A DNA stretch of 64,000 nucleotides from Calliopum simillimum. Its lineage: Eukaryota > Arthropoda > Insecta > Diptera > Lauxaniidae. The stretch's first letter is position 1, and each line of letters begins with the position of its first letter. The stretch is taken from the NCBI GenBank assembly GCA_951812925.1, contig OX638368.1, positions 1,116,001 to 1,180,000 on the forward strand, read 5' to 3'. Positions 23,748 through 32,651 of this stretch are shown here, in pieces. Position numbers and translations under genes: made by a program. Under the pieces are notes generated by a model. It made no database searches and had not been told where the DNA came from. It saw only the letters and a program-made list of their open reading frames with translations.

Positions 23748-24280
23748 TAATACGGTACAACAAAATACAAGTTTTAAGAAACCCCAAAAGGTTTGAAAAA
23801 TGTTTTTAGTGTATTTTGATGTCCTGAACACGAATAAAGCTATCCATTTTGTTTTCTGTAAGCTGGGCTCAGAAGTTATAAGGAAAGCGATTACTTATGT
23901 CACTTATTACTAATGTTGTTAAGCTCAGGACATTTGTTGTTCCTTTGCAATACGATTGTCAGACGAGCACAGATAAACTGTCCACAAAAATACAGCTATG
24001 AATAAGCATCTACACGGAGAAAAATCCGCGTAATAATTTGTACTCCACTCGGTTAGTAAGCAAATTAAAGTAATTAGCACTATGTAAATTCCAACTATAT
24101 ATAACCACTTTGACTTTATAATTTTTTGTGTTTGAACTTTACGTAAATTGAATATCATAAAAATATATAAAAATTTCGAATTTAAAATTCTAGTGATAAT
24201 ATTTATGTTTGAACAGACATTTTCTTAACATACAAATTTTATACCTATTCATCATATGGGCAGATAAAGTTAATATTTTT
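23748..24280. other. Unannotated AT-rich DNA
   Basis: No gene is recognised. The 77-codon minus-strand frame at 23925-24158 looks hydrophobic but has no support. Confidence 0.5.
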
Positions 24281-24330
24281 CTACCAATCACTCGGACGGA
24301 CCATGGATCGAATCCTAGTGTGGGTAGTTA
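24281..24330 (+). pseudogene. tRNA-like 3' half with B box
   Basis: GGACCATGGATCGAATCCTAG (B box GGATCGAATCC at 24305-24315; consensus GGTTCGANTCC) is followed by TGTGGGTAG and then a T run from about 24332. No convincing A box lies at the expected distance upstream. It reads as the 3' part of a tRNA-derived repeat. Confidence 0.4.
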
Positions 24331-24360
24331 ATTTTTTTTTTGTTTTGGTCAAGAGGACGT

Positions 24361-24420
24361 GGCACCTTCTGTAGGGTTTTTAAATTTTGGCTTAGCCAAA
24401 GATAGCACATTTACTAGTTT
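24361..24420 (-). repeat. Terminal fragment of dispersed ACTAGTAAGGGTG repeat
   Basis: On the minus strand this reads ACTAGTAAATGTGCTATCTTTGGC, then AGCCAAAATTT, then CCCTAC. It is the same end as at 34641 (plus), 39774 (plus), 49016 (plus) and 56442 (minus). Confidence 0.6.
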
Positions 24421-24528
24421 TTAAACTTTCAAGCAAAATCTACTTTGTATTGCCTTTCTAGTATTCCCATGATCATCAAAATTAGAGTAATTTTTTTATT
24501 TTTAGGTGCTTATAATTTGTAAGTAATA

Positions 24529-26276
24529 CACTAGTTTACAAATGATTAAAATTTTTTTTCCCAGCGAATGCCGTTACTCATTTTATATGGAAAATGGGCT
24601 GCTGATTCCGAAAATCGCATTTTTTTTTTTTTATTTCGTGTCGTTTTCGAGATATCGGTAATTTTCAGTTTTTGGACCGAAAAAAAAAGATAGTTCCACT
24701 TAAATACAAATATCTCAAGAACCAATGTTTATATTCAAACAAATAATATGCCATATTAAAGGTAATTAAATTACCTACAAATGATATCCACATCACTTTT
24801 TGGTTGGTTCGTTAGTTTCGATGAAATAAATTGATTTCTGAAAAAAAGAGTATATTTTTCCGAAAAAATTACAAAAATGTCTAAATCAACTGCATATTTT
24901 TACAAGAAAAAAAAATTTTAAAAATCGTTTTGTATTTTTATATCATAGTCTATAAATTTGTTAGGCAAATAAAATACTATTTAAGAAAATCGATGGAAAA
25001 ATGCAAAAGTTGTATACAATTCATTGATAAGTTACCAAAATGCGTTTTTCCCTATTTTTCCGTTTTTTTGTAATAAACCGTTCGAAAATTTGAAACTTTT
25101 TGTAAAAGAAATTAGAAAATCCAAAAAATACTTAAAGAAGGCATTAAAAGGAAATACCCGTGCCTCGCCGTTTTTCTCTAGCACGTCAGATTTTTTTTTA
25201 ATCGATTTTTGAAGTTTTTTAATCCACTGTACATGAAAAAACAGAAATAACGCATTCTTGTGTTAAATCGATGAATTTAACTATATGATCCTTACATCTG
25301 AGGTGTATCATGTCTTCAGCAAACTTATGCAGGATACTACGCGGAATATTTTTGTAGACAATTTTAACCCTCTCAAACCCCCACATGTAGGTCAAAATGA
25401 CCTTCATGTGGGGGTCAAAATGACCCACATGTGAGGGTCTTAGAGGGTTAAAATTTTCTACAAAAATATTCCTCGCAGTATCCTGCATAAGTTTACTGAA
25501 GACATGATACACCTCAGATGTAAGGATCATATAGTTAAATTCATCGATTTAACACAAGAATGCGTTATTTCTGTTTTTTCATGTACAGTGGATTAAAAAA
25601 CTTCAAAAATCAATTAAAAAAAAATCTGACGTGCTAGAGAAAAACGGCGAGGCACGGGTATTTCCTTTTAATGCCTTCTTTAAGAATTTTTTGGATTTTC
25701 TAATTTCTTTTACAAAAAGTTTCAAATTTTCGAACGGTTTATTACAAAAAAACGGAAAAATAGGGAAAAACGCATTTTGGTAACTTATCAATGAATTGTA
25801 TACAACTTTTGCATTTTTCCATCGATTTTCTTAAATGATATCTTATTTTCTTCACAAATATATAGTCTATGATACAAAAAAAAAAAATATTATAAAAAAG
25901 TTATGTCTTCTTGTAAATTTGAAGTTGAATTTGATTTTTTCTTAATTTTTTTGAAGAAAAAAAATTTTTTTTTTTAGAAATCAATTTATTTCACCGAAAC
26001 TAACGAACCAACCAAAAAGTGATGTGGATATCATTTGTAGGTAATTTAATTGCCTTTAATATGACATATTATTTGTTTAAATACAAACATTGGTTCTTGA
26101 GATATTTGTATTTTAATGGAACTATCTTTTTTTTTTGGTCCAAAAACCTAAAATGACCGATATCTCGAAAACGACACGAAATAAAAAAAAAAAAATGCGA
26201 TTTTCGGAATCAGCAGCCCATTTTCCATATAAAATGAGTAACGGCATTCGCTGGGAATTTTGGCTGTAAACTAGTG
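24529..26276. repeat. Giant 1.75-kb palindrome (foldback)
   Basis: The left arm 24529-25367 and right arm 25448-26276 are inverted copies over some 830 bp each. Outer ends are CACTAGTTTACA on the left and TGTAAACTAGTG on the right; both arms share CCCAGCGAATGCCGTTACTC and ATTTCGTGTCGTTTTCGAG. The same 62-codon frame (MISYQNAFFPIFPFFCNK...) appears at 25024-25212 plus and 25603-25791 minus, differing by about one residue. That frame is present only because the arms are copies. Small indels are visible near 24900/25880. The centre is occupied by an 80-bp MITE. Without it the junction would read GACAATTTTAAAATTTTCTAC, nearly spacer-free. Confidence 0.9.
25364..25451. mobile_element. 80-bp piggyBac-type MITE in the centre of the palindrome
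   Basis: TTAA at 25364-25367 and 25448-25451 flanks an 80-bp insert. Its ends begin with CCCTCT and end with AGAGGG. About 35 bp at each end (25368-25402 and 25413-25447) are inverted copies with about six mismatches, containing CACATGT and GGTCAAAATGACC. The TTAA target and CCC-starting ends are the hallmark of the piggyBac superfamily. It encodes nothing and would need a transposase in trans. Confidence 0.8.
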
Positions 26277-27223
26277 ATATCATCGCGTTCCTAGTAACTT
26301 CTAAGGATACACGTAATGAAATAAAAATACACTAGAAACACTTTTCGACCCTCTTTGGGGATTTTTTTTTTTTTTTTTTTGTACGGTGTAATCAATAAAT
26401 TTTTTGGCCGTTATTTGTAATTTGGTTTGTTTTTACTTGAAAGCAGCTGATAATACGCTCAACCCAACATGATTCAAGCATTTTGGTTGTAATGAATATT
26501 AATTTTTTCTGTTCCAGAACATCTAAATAATTGCCAAGTTTTGCTACTGGTCAAACTCAGAACATTTTTGATAAAAAAACCATCCACTATGATGTTCTTG
26601 AACTTGAAAAAGTCAAATGGACAGGAGAAAGTTGGCCTCAACAGAGCAACTTGATAAGTAAGCATTTGAGGGGAATCACATCATGTATCAGGTGACCCTT
26701 TTTTTACAAAACAAAAAATCTGCGATTTTTTTTTTTTTTTGGTTTGCATACGACATACAGTATCCGCTCTTATCTGATTCCGATACGAGAATTTTAATGA
26801 TCTAATACTGTTTGGCTAGATTGGCATAAAGAAAAAAAAAAAAGTATTTGCAATTAAGAACGGTATATTAAATGTTACTCAAACAATATTTTGTATCATG
26901 TATGGGGTTGCATGTCTGTCTAGCAAAACGGCAAGAACAATTTCTTCTGAATTTGTTTTACCCGAATAAAGTTCAAATTTCCATTTTCATTTCAATTGTT
27001 ACTCTGGTATATCACTTTAGCATTGGTCTAATTCTTGGGTACTTGTGACCCGAAATGAAAGCAGCAAACCCTTCTTGGAGTGACAACTTCACTTGCATTA
27101 ACATATTTTTAATTTTAGAGGGAAAAAGCCACAAATTCACGCGATTTTCATACGCCGTCTATCAAGTTGAAATGTGATAAATTTGTTGCGCGCTCACTTT
27201 GCAAACTTTTCAAATTAAATAAA
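26277..27223. other. Unannotated AT-rich DNA
   Basis: T runs lie at about 26366-26380 and 26728-26741. No gene or element is recognised. Confidence 0.55.
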
Positions 27224-27616
27224 TCAAGCTGCTGCGTTTAACTCCACCCCCACCGCCCTGCCCCCTCTCACAATTTTTTTGTTTTGTGAAAACTTTCTTC
27301 TATCCATCTTTAGCTGCTGCTGCTGATTCTGAACTCTAATTCCGCTTGGCATTAGTACACCATCATTATGAAGATGATGATGATGATGATGGAGATGATC
27401 ATCGTCATCAGTATCAGCGGCAAACTTAAGCGCTCGTCTTAGTTTTGCTGTTGTTGTTTGTCTATGTCGTCGTATCGAAGTCAGTGAAAAGTTTTTAGCG
27501 TTGTATTTTTTGCGATTTGCAATGTTTTTTTTTTTTTTTGGTTGTTCAGTGAATCCACGGAACATTTCAGAGCAGATTTTTCTCTTACCAAACAAATACA
27601 TAGAAATACAAAACAT
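27224..27616 (-). other. Low-complexity 130-codon frame (Asp/His/Gln runs), doubtful
   Basis: The minus-strand frame contains DTDDDDHLHHHHHHLHNDG, produced by GAT/ATG trinucleotide repeats at 27370-27395. It also has a QQQQ stretch and a basic C-terminal part (RRKFSQNKKIVRGG). Homopolymer runs of this sort occur in real fly regulatory proteins, so a coding exon is possible. They also arise from microsatellites, and the opposite strand is equally simple. No domain is seen and no splice structure is established. Confidence 0.2.
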
Positions 27617-29113
27617 GCCAAACGCACAAAACTCTTGACAAATGTGTTGCTTTCAGTTGTAAGTTGTACTTGTTGTTGTTGTTTTTTTTTCTCTTTTTTT
27701 TGTTGCATTTGTTGTGTTTGTGTTCCTTTGCAAAAACTTTGACTTTTATTTTGATTGAGAAAAACATTGAGTTCAGCGTTATTTCTCATTTCAGTTGTAG
27801 ATTTTGTTCTTATTGTTGTTGTTGCTGTTGTTTTCTTGTTAATTTTTTTGTTTGTTTGCTTTTCGCTCCAAGTCTGGCTTTGTGTGTGTTACATTTTCTT
27901 TTCAAAGTTAAGTTACTTTGAGCTTTTAAGCCAACTTTCATTATAATCATATTGTATTTTGCAATTGAAACTTTCGCTTTGCTGGCAGTGGTACAACTTT
28001 TTCATGGCTTTCAAAATAACGACGACGAACGACTAATGGAAATATTTTTTACATTACGAGAAACTTTCGTTTGTAATTCATTCAGGTAAAGAAAATAAAT
28101 AATATTTATTATGTATACAGTGAAGGTAGAGGAACTACCAAAAGTAGTAATTTATGGCCATACTACCAAATGCATATAAGAGTAGTTCAAAATCGTTTGA
28201 AAAAATAAATGTGGTCAAAATTCCGGTATTCTGGTCTGAAAATACAACTTGGTCCTTATGTCAAAATTTCAAACGAATCGGACAATGGGAAAGCGTGTCA
28301 GTGGGTCGAAATTGTTTTTGCTTAGAAAGATTTTTAACATCGTAATCTATTAGTGTTCATTACTTTTTACGAACTCAGTGTGATGTAAAGTATTGTATAT
28401 GTGAAATTATAAATTAGAATATCATCTCAAATTTGATTAATGTGTAAAAAATTGCAATTCGTCAACATTGCTTGGCTGAAACGAAAACTGTTTTAAATTT
28501 TTTGGCCACGACAAAACTCATTGGACATCCTTTCTTACATCAAGAACGATGCGATCCGGAAAAAAATTTTCGATTAAAATTACAATACAGCCATTCTTTG
28601 TCTAAGGTAACAAGATTTGGCTCAACCATTCCGTACTTGAAAATTTAAAATATCGTCAAATATTGACGTATACGTTTTCAAGTTCAAGTTAAAAAAGATA
28701 TTGAATCAGGCTATAATAAGAATAAACGACTGTTAAAGACACAACATCATTCCCCCCTTATAAACAGAAAGGGAAGGGATGTTGTGTAGATGGTTGTAAT
28801 CAAATTTGGGGAAAATAAGGAACCATCGATATATTAAATGTTAATAAGGGAGGATGTGGATTACGAGTTAATTGGCATAACGAATGGTATCACAAGTCTC
28901 TCGCACCAGTCTAAGGCAAGAGCAGTCTGTCCCTCGCATGTTGAAACTTCTGCTTACAATAGTGCTATCAGGCACAAAGTTCCATAAGAACCGTTCAATT
29001 AAAATCAAAAAGAAGACCTTTTCGATATCCACTGAACACAAACTAATGCGATAGGAAAAAAATATTAGCAAAGTTCTGACTGCAACGTCCGCCACTTCTT
29101 TAGCATTAGCCAG
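27617..29113. other. Unannotated DNA, GTT-rich at its left edge
   Basis: GTTGTTGTTG/TTTTTTGTTG microsatellite sequence at about 27660-27850 generates several overlapping spurious frames. The rest holds short frames only (for example 28154-28345 and 28868-29095), none recognised. Confidence 0.5.
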
Positions 29114-29293
29114 AATTCGGATTGTCCGGAAAAAACCTAACGTTGTTTGTCATGACGCTTTTAAGTGGAGTGCACAAGCCAGTAAAGGATCTAAAAGACC
29201 GAAAGTCAACTTGAAAAGATTTTAAAGCAAGAGACTCGAATATCAAGGAAAAAAATAATCTTCAGCAGTAGGGATCGCATAAGATAAATGACC
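29114..29293 (+). pseudogene. Decayed RTE-like LINE 3' coding relic
   Basis: The plus-strand translation IRIVRKKPNVVCHDAFKWSA followed by QASKGSKRPKVNLKRF aligns with IGHTLRKPHSEVCRQALEWN and PQGSRGRGRPKTNWKRS of the copy at 31.5 kb. It continues, with several stops, to GGATCGCATAAGATAAATG (RDRDKWR in the intact copy). It is an older copy of the same or a sister family. No tail or target duplication was found. Confidence 0.6.
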
Positions 29294-29445
29294 TATGTAT
29301 GACAGTCAACTTGTTTTGGTGCACAATTCGTTCCAATCAAAGGACTCTAAAGTAGTAAAAGAAAAAAATAAAACTATTAACAAATTTTCTAAAAACTGAA
29401 AATTGATTTTTCTCAAAACTAGAAAATTTAAATTATTTAGTTGTA

Positions 29446-29469
29446 ACGTAAAGGCACCAGTTACCGTCC
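29446..29469 (+). repeat. Left terminal inverted repeat of the pogo-like element
   Basis: 24 bp beginning ACGTAAAGGCACCAG and ending TTACCGTCC. It is an exact reverse complement of 32626-32649. The following bases continue with CTCCTGTATCCGTC, a variant of the internal repeated word. Confidence 0.95.
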
Positions 29470-29833
29470 GGTCTCCTGTATCCGTCTTTTTTAAAAAACT
29501 CCATAAAAGTGCTTGAATTTCCCGCGCAAACTTTACAAAAGTGGAATATTTTCATTCGTTCAATATTCACTCGTTAATTGTCAAAATATTACTTTGAAAC
29601 AATAGCGAATTATTTGTCTGTTGAATCAAAAGCACGCAACAGTGCAGTTCGACGATTTTTTTAGAGTGAAAAAAGTTAAAAGTGAAGTTGCAAATATTTT
29701 CAGATTTTGGTGAAAATAAACTGAATGGTAAGTATTTTAGTTTTTTGTTGTATGAATACATAAGTTTTTATTGTAATTATAAAGTTATTCTTGCTTGATA
29801 AATTATTTTAATAGATTTATGAGATAAATAAAA

Positions 29834-30316
29834 GCGGACGGAATGTGGGTACATACAAAATTTCTGCGTTCCATATTCCGTCCATTTGGACGGAAACAGG
29901 ATTTTTACACTTCGTAAAAAAGACATAGTTTTATTGTGTAATTTAAATAAATATGTGTAATTCTTGCTAGATTTGTAATGTATATGTAATTCTACGTTGC
30001 GGGACCTGTATACGTCCTACTTTAAATCAATCAGATTTGCCACAATTTGACTTGAAACTTATGCCTTTTTAGTTAATTTTCCTGGCTGAATCAAAATTGT
30101 TCCATTAATTCAAGTTTTAAATTTACATTAATTTTAACTATTTTTGTGTATTTTTCGCTACTACGTGGTACTTTAAAGTTTAAACTTCAGTTATTCATTA
30201 AAAAAATATATCTTAATGGCTCTACTCAATTTATATATACAAATTAAATACGACCGGAAACAGGGCTTACTTTATTTCTTTAGTTCCTGTTTCCGTCCGC
30301 CTTGGTCGGAAACAAG
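29834..30316 (+). promoter_or_regulatory. Subterminal GGACGGAA-type repeats, possible transposase sites
   Basis: Copies on either strand include GCGGACGGAATGTGG (29834), an inverted pair TTCCGTCC-ATTT-GGACGGAA (29876-29895) followed by ACAGG, GACCTGTATACGTCC (30003), CGACCGGAAACAGG (30250), TTCCTGTTTCCGTCC (30284) and TCGGAAACAAG (30306). Their core matches the terminal repeat (GGACGGTAACTGGTGCC). Many transposases bind such subterminal arrays. The binding function is inference. Confidence 0.55.
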
Positions 30317-31109
30317 AATACATAGTGTCTATAATGCGACCACTCGTTTTTGTTTCAGATAATCATGAATTCCCAAAAACTGGGTACCTATCGTCGCGGA
30401 AATCTTGAAAAGGCTTTAGTTGACATAAAAGAGAAAACATATAACGTAACGCAAACTGCTAAATTTTATTACATTTCGATGACAACTCTATTAGATGGAA
30501 TAAAAGATAGATACAAAAACCCTGGAAATGTTGGTGGTCCAACCGTATTAACAACAGAGAAAGAAAATATTTTAATCAAGTGGATTATAGAAATGGGTGA
30601 GCTGGGATTTCCTGTAACGAAATCACAGCTTGTTGATTCAGTTTCAAAATTAATTAAAAATCTCAAAAGGGATAATCCTTTTAACAATGATAAGCCTGGT
30701 AAGAAGTGGTACAATTTATTCCTTGCGCGTCATCCAGAAGTTTATAAAAGAGTGCCACTATCACAGTCTTCATACAGATCCTTAGTTTCGGAGCAAAACA
30801 TAAAAAGCTGGTTTTCCAAAGTTAGAAATTACCTGGAAGAAAATAATTTGCTACATATTATGAATGACAACCGTAGGATTTTTAATTGTGATGAAAGTGG
30901 ATTTTATTATTCATCCCAAGAAAAACAAGTTTTATTCAGAAAAGGTTCAAAAAAAGTATATAACCGAACGGCCAATGACGAAAAGGAGTGTTTATTTTTT
31001 TTTTTTTTTTTTTATTTATTTGAGCAAAATTAGTACAATAAGATAAATCTTTTGGAGTACAACATACTGATATGGTCAAAATATAAAGTTACATGAATAA
31101 GACTAAACT

Positions 31110-31733
31110 AAAAGTAACACGTATCTAGGCAGCATTATCTCCATGGATGGTGGAGCAAAAGAGGATATCAACTCAAGAATAGCAAAAGCAAAAGGCGCGT
31201 TTGCTCAACTGAACAAAATATGGTCTTCATCCGTTATATCCACCAAAACGAGAGTGCGCATTTTTGATTCGAATGTGAAATCGGTTTTGTTATATGGGTG
31301 CGAAACATGGCTTGTTACTGAACAACTAACAAACAAGCTGCAAGTATTCGTCAACAAATGCTTAAGGCGTATATTAAAGGTTTGGTGGCCTCGCACTATA
31401 TCAAATGCCGAGCTACATCAAAAATGCAAACAGAAGGCTATAGCAAACGAGATCAAGCTGCGCAAATGGGGATGGATTGGTCACACTCTCCGGAAACCAC
31501 ACAGCGAAGTTTGTCGCCAGGCCCTTGAGTGGAATCCACAAGGCAGTAGAGGACGTGGTAGACCCAAAACCAACTGGAAAAGGTCGTTGGAAAAGGAAAT
31601 CCAAGAATCGGGAAAATCGTGGCAAGAGATCAAAATCATCGCAAGGGATCGTGACAAATGGAGAGATTTCATATTGGCCCTATGCTCCTCCTAGGAGTTA
31701 AAGGAGAATACATACATACATACAAAAGTAACA
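31110..31733 (+). mobile_element. RTE-like LINE copy 2, 5'-truncated, 10-bp target duplication
   Basis: AAAAGTAACA at 31110-31119 and 31724-31733 is an exact 10-bp target duplication. It brackets a 604-bp body that starts in the RT connection region (TYLGSIISMDGG) and ends with CTCCTAGGAGTTAAAGGAG and three to four CATA/TACA units. It sits inside the poly(A) retroposon that itself sits inside the pogo-like transposase gene, so it is the youngest of the three. Confidence 0.9.
31143..31694 (+). pseudogene. Reverse transcriptase C-terminal region (RTE-like), open 183 codons
   Basis: The frame is open from before the ATG (31143) to the natural stop (31694). It gives MDGGAKEDINSRIAKAKGAF, then VRIFDSNVKSVLLYGCETWL, then the KLRKWGWIGHTLRK region and the GSRGRGRPKTNWKR basic segment, ending FILALCSS. 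This is the region downstream of the RT catalytic core in RTE-clade elements. The YADD core and endonuclease are absent through 5' truncation. The lack of stops in 183 codons contrasts with the relics at 7.5 and 29.2 kb and implies a recent insertion. The ATG is incidental. Confidence 0.85.
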
Positions 31734-32370
31734 GGACAACATAAAATAAAAAATTAAATATTAAAAACTAAAAATAAAATATAAAAAAAAATATTTAGAA
31801 TTAAACTAGATGTCTGGATATCACAGTTTTGCTTAGAATATCTGCAGATGGTGCAGTACCTCCACCATTGGTACTCTTCCCATACAAACGTTCCGTGCCA
31901 TCATCAATTGCAATGAATATACCAAAACAATGGGGGATAGGCCACTCCAAATCTGGATGGATGAACAGTGAAATTTTTTACGAATATATAACCAATGCTT
32001 TTCATCCATGGTTGAAAGAGAATGACATTCCAGTACCTGTGATATTATTCCTGGATGGTCATTCGTCTCATATCAATTTTAATTTAAGTGAGTTTTGTAA
32101 GGAAAATAACATTATTTTGGCAGTATTTTATCCTAATGCGACCCATCGATCTGAGAAAGAAATGTGATTGATATTAGTTTATAAACTTTGAAGTAAAATT
32201 TGTTATGTTGCCAAATATTTAAAATTAAAATTTTTTGTTTAAATAACTAAATTTAATACTAACTTTGTATTAAAATAAACATAAATTAAAAAACTTAAAA
32301 CATTGTATTTTTTTAAGCAAATTTAATCTTTTTTAAGCATAATAAAGTTAATTTTTCTTAATTCGAAAGC

Positions 32371-32440
32371 GATGGACGGAATCAGGTGCCCGCGTGGACG
32401 GATACAGGCACTATCATCACCGGCCGGACGGAATATGGTG
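32371..32440 (+). promoter_or_regulatory. Right subterminal GGACGGAA-type repeats
   Basis: Three copies in about 70 bp: GGACGGAATCAGGTGCC (about 32374-32390), GTGGACGGATACAGGCAC (about 32395-32411) and CCGGACGGAATATGGTGCACC (about 32424-32444). The first differs from the corresponding part of the right terminal repeat (GGACGGTAACTGGTGCC) at only a few positions. Probable transposase-recognition units by analogy. Confidence 0.55.
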
Positions 32441-32625
32441 CACCTTGCGTTTTATTGAGTTTGTATTTTAAAAAACAAATTAAAAAATGAAAACTATCCT
32501 ATTAATTATTACTACATATCTTTTCCTGCAGTTAACATATGTAATAACATATAGGTAAAGTTTCATGAAATTACATATTATTTTTCAGTATCTTCTGAGC
32601 GATTCAATTAAACGTACTGAAAAGT

Positions 32626-32649
32626 GGACGGTAACTGGTGCCTTTACGT
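32626..32649 (-). repeat. Right terminal inverted repeat of the pogo-like element
   Basis: 24 bp, exact reverse complement of the left end. It ends GGTGCCTTTACGT and is followed by the TA duplication. Confidence 0.95.
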
Positions 32650-32651
32650 TA

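Larger units (their letters stand above)
30992..31810 (-). mobile_element. Retroposed sequence with poly(A) on the minus strand, inserted in the transposase
   Basis: The interruption of the transposase frame begins with a T run at about 30993-31010 (poly(A) on the minus strand, preceded by an AATAAATA-like word) and ends at about 31810. With the nested RTE removed, the remaining 190 or so bases are AT-rich with no recognised family. The flanks AGTGTTTA on the left and GATGTCTG on the right are similar and may be a diverged target duplication. Orientation and boundaries are inferred from the resumed coding frame. Confidence 0.55.
30365..32167 (+). pseudogene. pogo/Tigger-like transposase, split by insertion and C-terminally deleted
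   Basis: The first coding part runs from ATG 30365 to about 30994 (MNSQKLGTYRRG... to NDEKECL). It has an N-terminal pipsqueak-type helix-turn-helix (residues about 8-50), then a CENP-B/Tc5-type helix-turn-helix (about 60-130), then the first catalytic Asp in FNCDESGF (D176). After the inserted block the frame resumes at 31811 with CLDITVLLRISADGAVPPPL and continues to the second Asp in ILFLDGHSSH (codon 32054) and PNATH. It then ends in RSEKEM and a stop at 32165. The third acidic residue, normally just after PNATH in a QPLDV-type motif, and the rest of the protein are missing. A pyrimidine-rich CGTTTTTGTTTCAG at 30345-30358 looks like a splice acceptor just before the ATG. Confidence 0.85.
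29444..32651 (+). mobile_element. pogo-like DNA transposon (Tc1/mariner superfamily), full ends, dead
   Basis: Perfect 24-bp inverted ends at 29446-29469 and 32626-32649 start with ACGTAAAGGCACCAG and are flanked by TA at 29444-29445 and 32650-32651. The element is 3204 bp and includes an 816-bp block of later insertion. It carries a transposase pseudogene with pogo/Tigger features. Many copies of a GGACGGAANCAGG-type word lie in the subterminal regions (about 29461-30316 and 32371-32440). The transposase is interrupted and lacks its C terminus, so the copy cannot move unaided, although its ends are intact. Confidence 0.9.

Noticed and set aside
25024..25791. Conserved 62-residue protein encoded twice on opposite strands
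   Set aside because: Both frames lie in the two arms of the giant palindrome, so their similarity follows from the inverted duplication.
27224..27616. Asp/His-rich 130-codon frame as a real exon
   Set aside because: The distinctive residues come from GAT/ATG microsatellite sequence, and no flanking exon structure is evident. Kept only as a low-confidence note.
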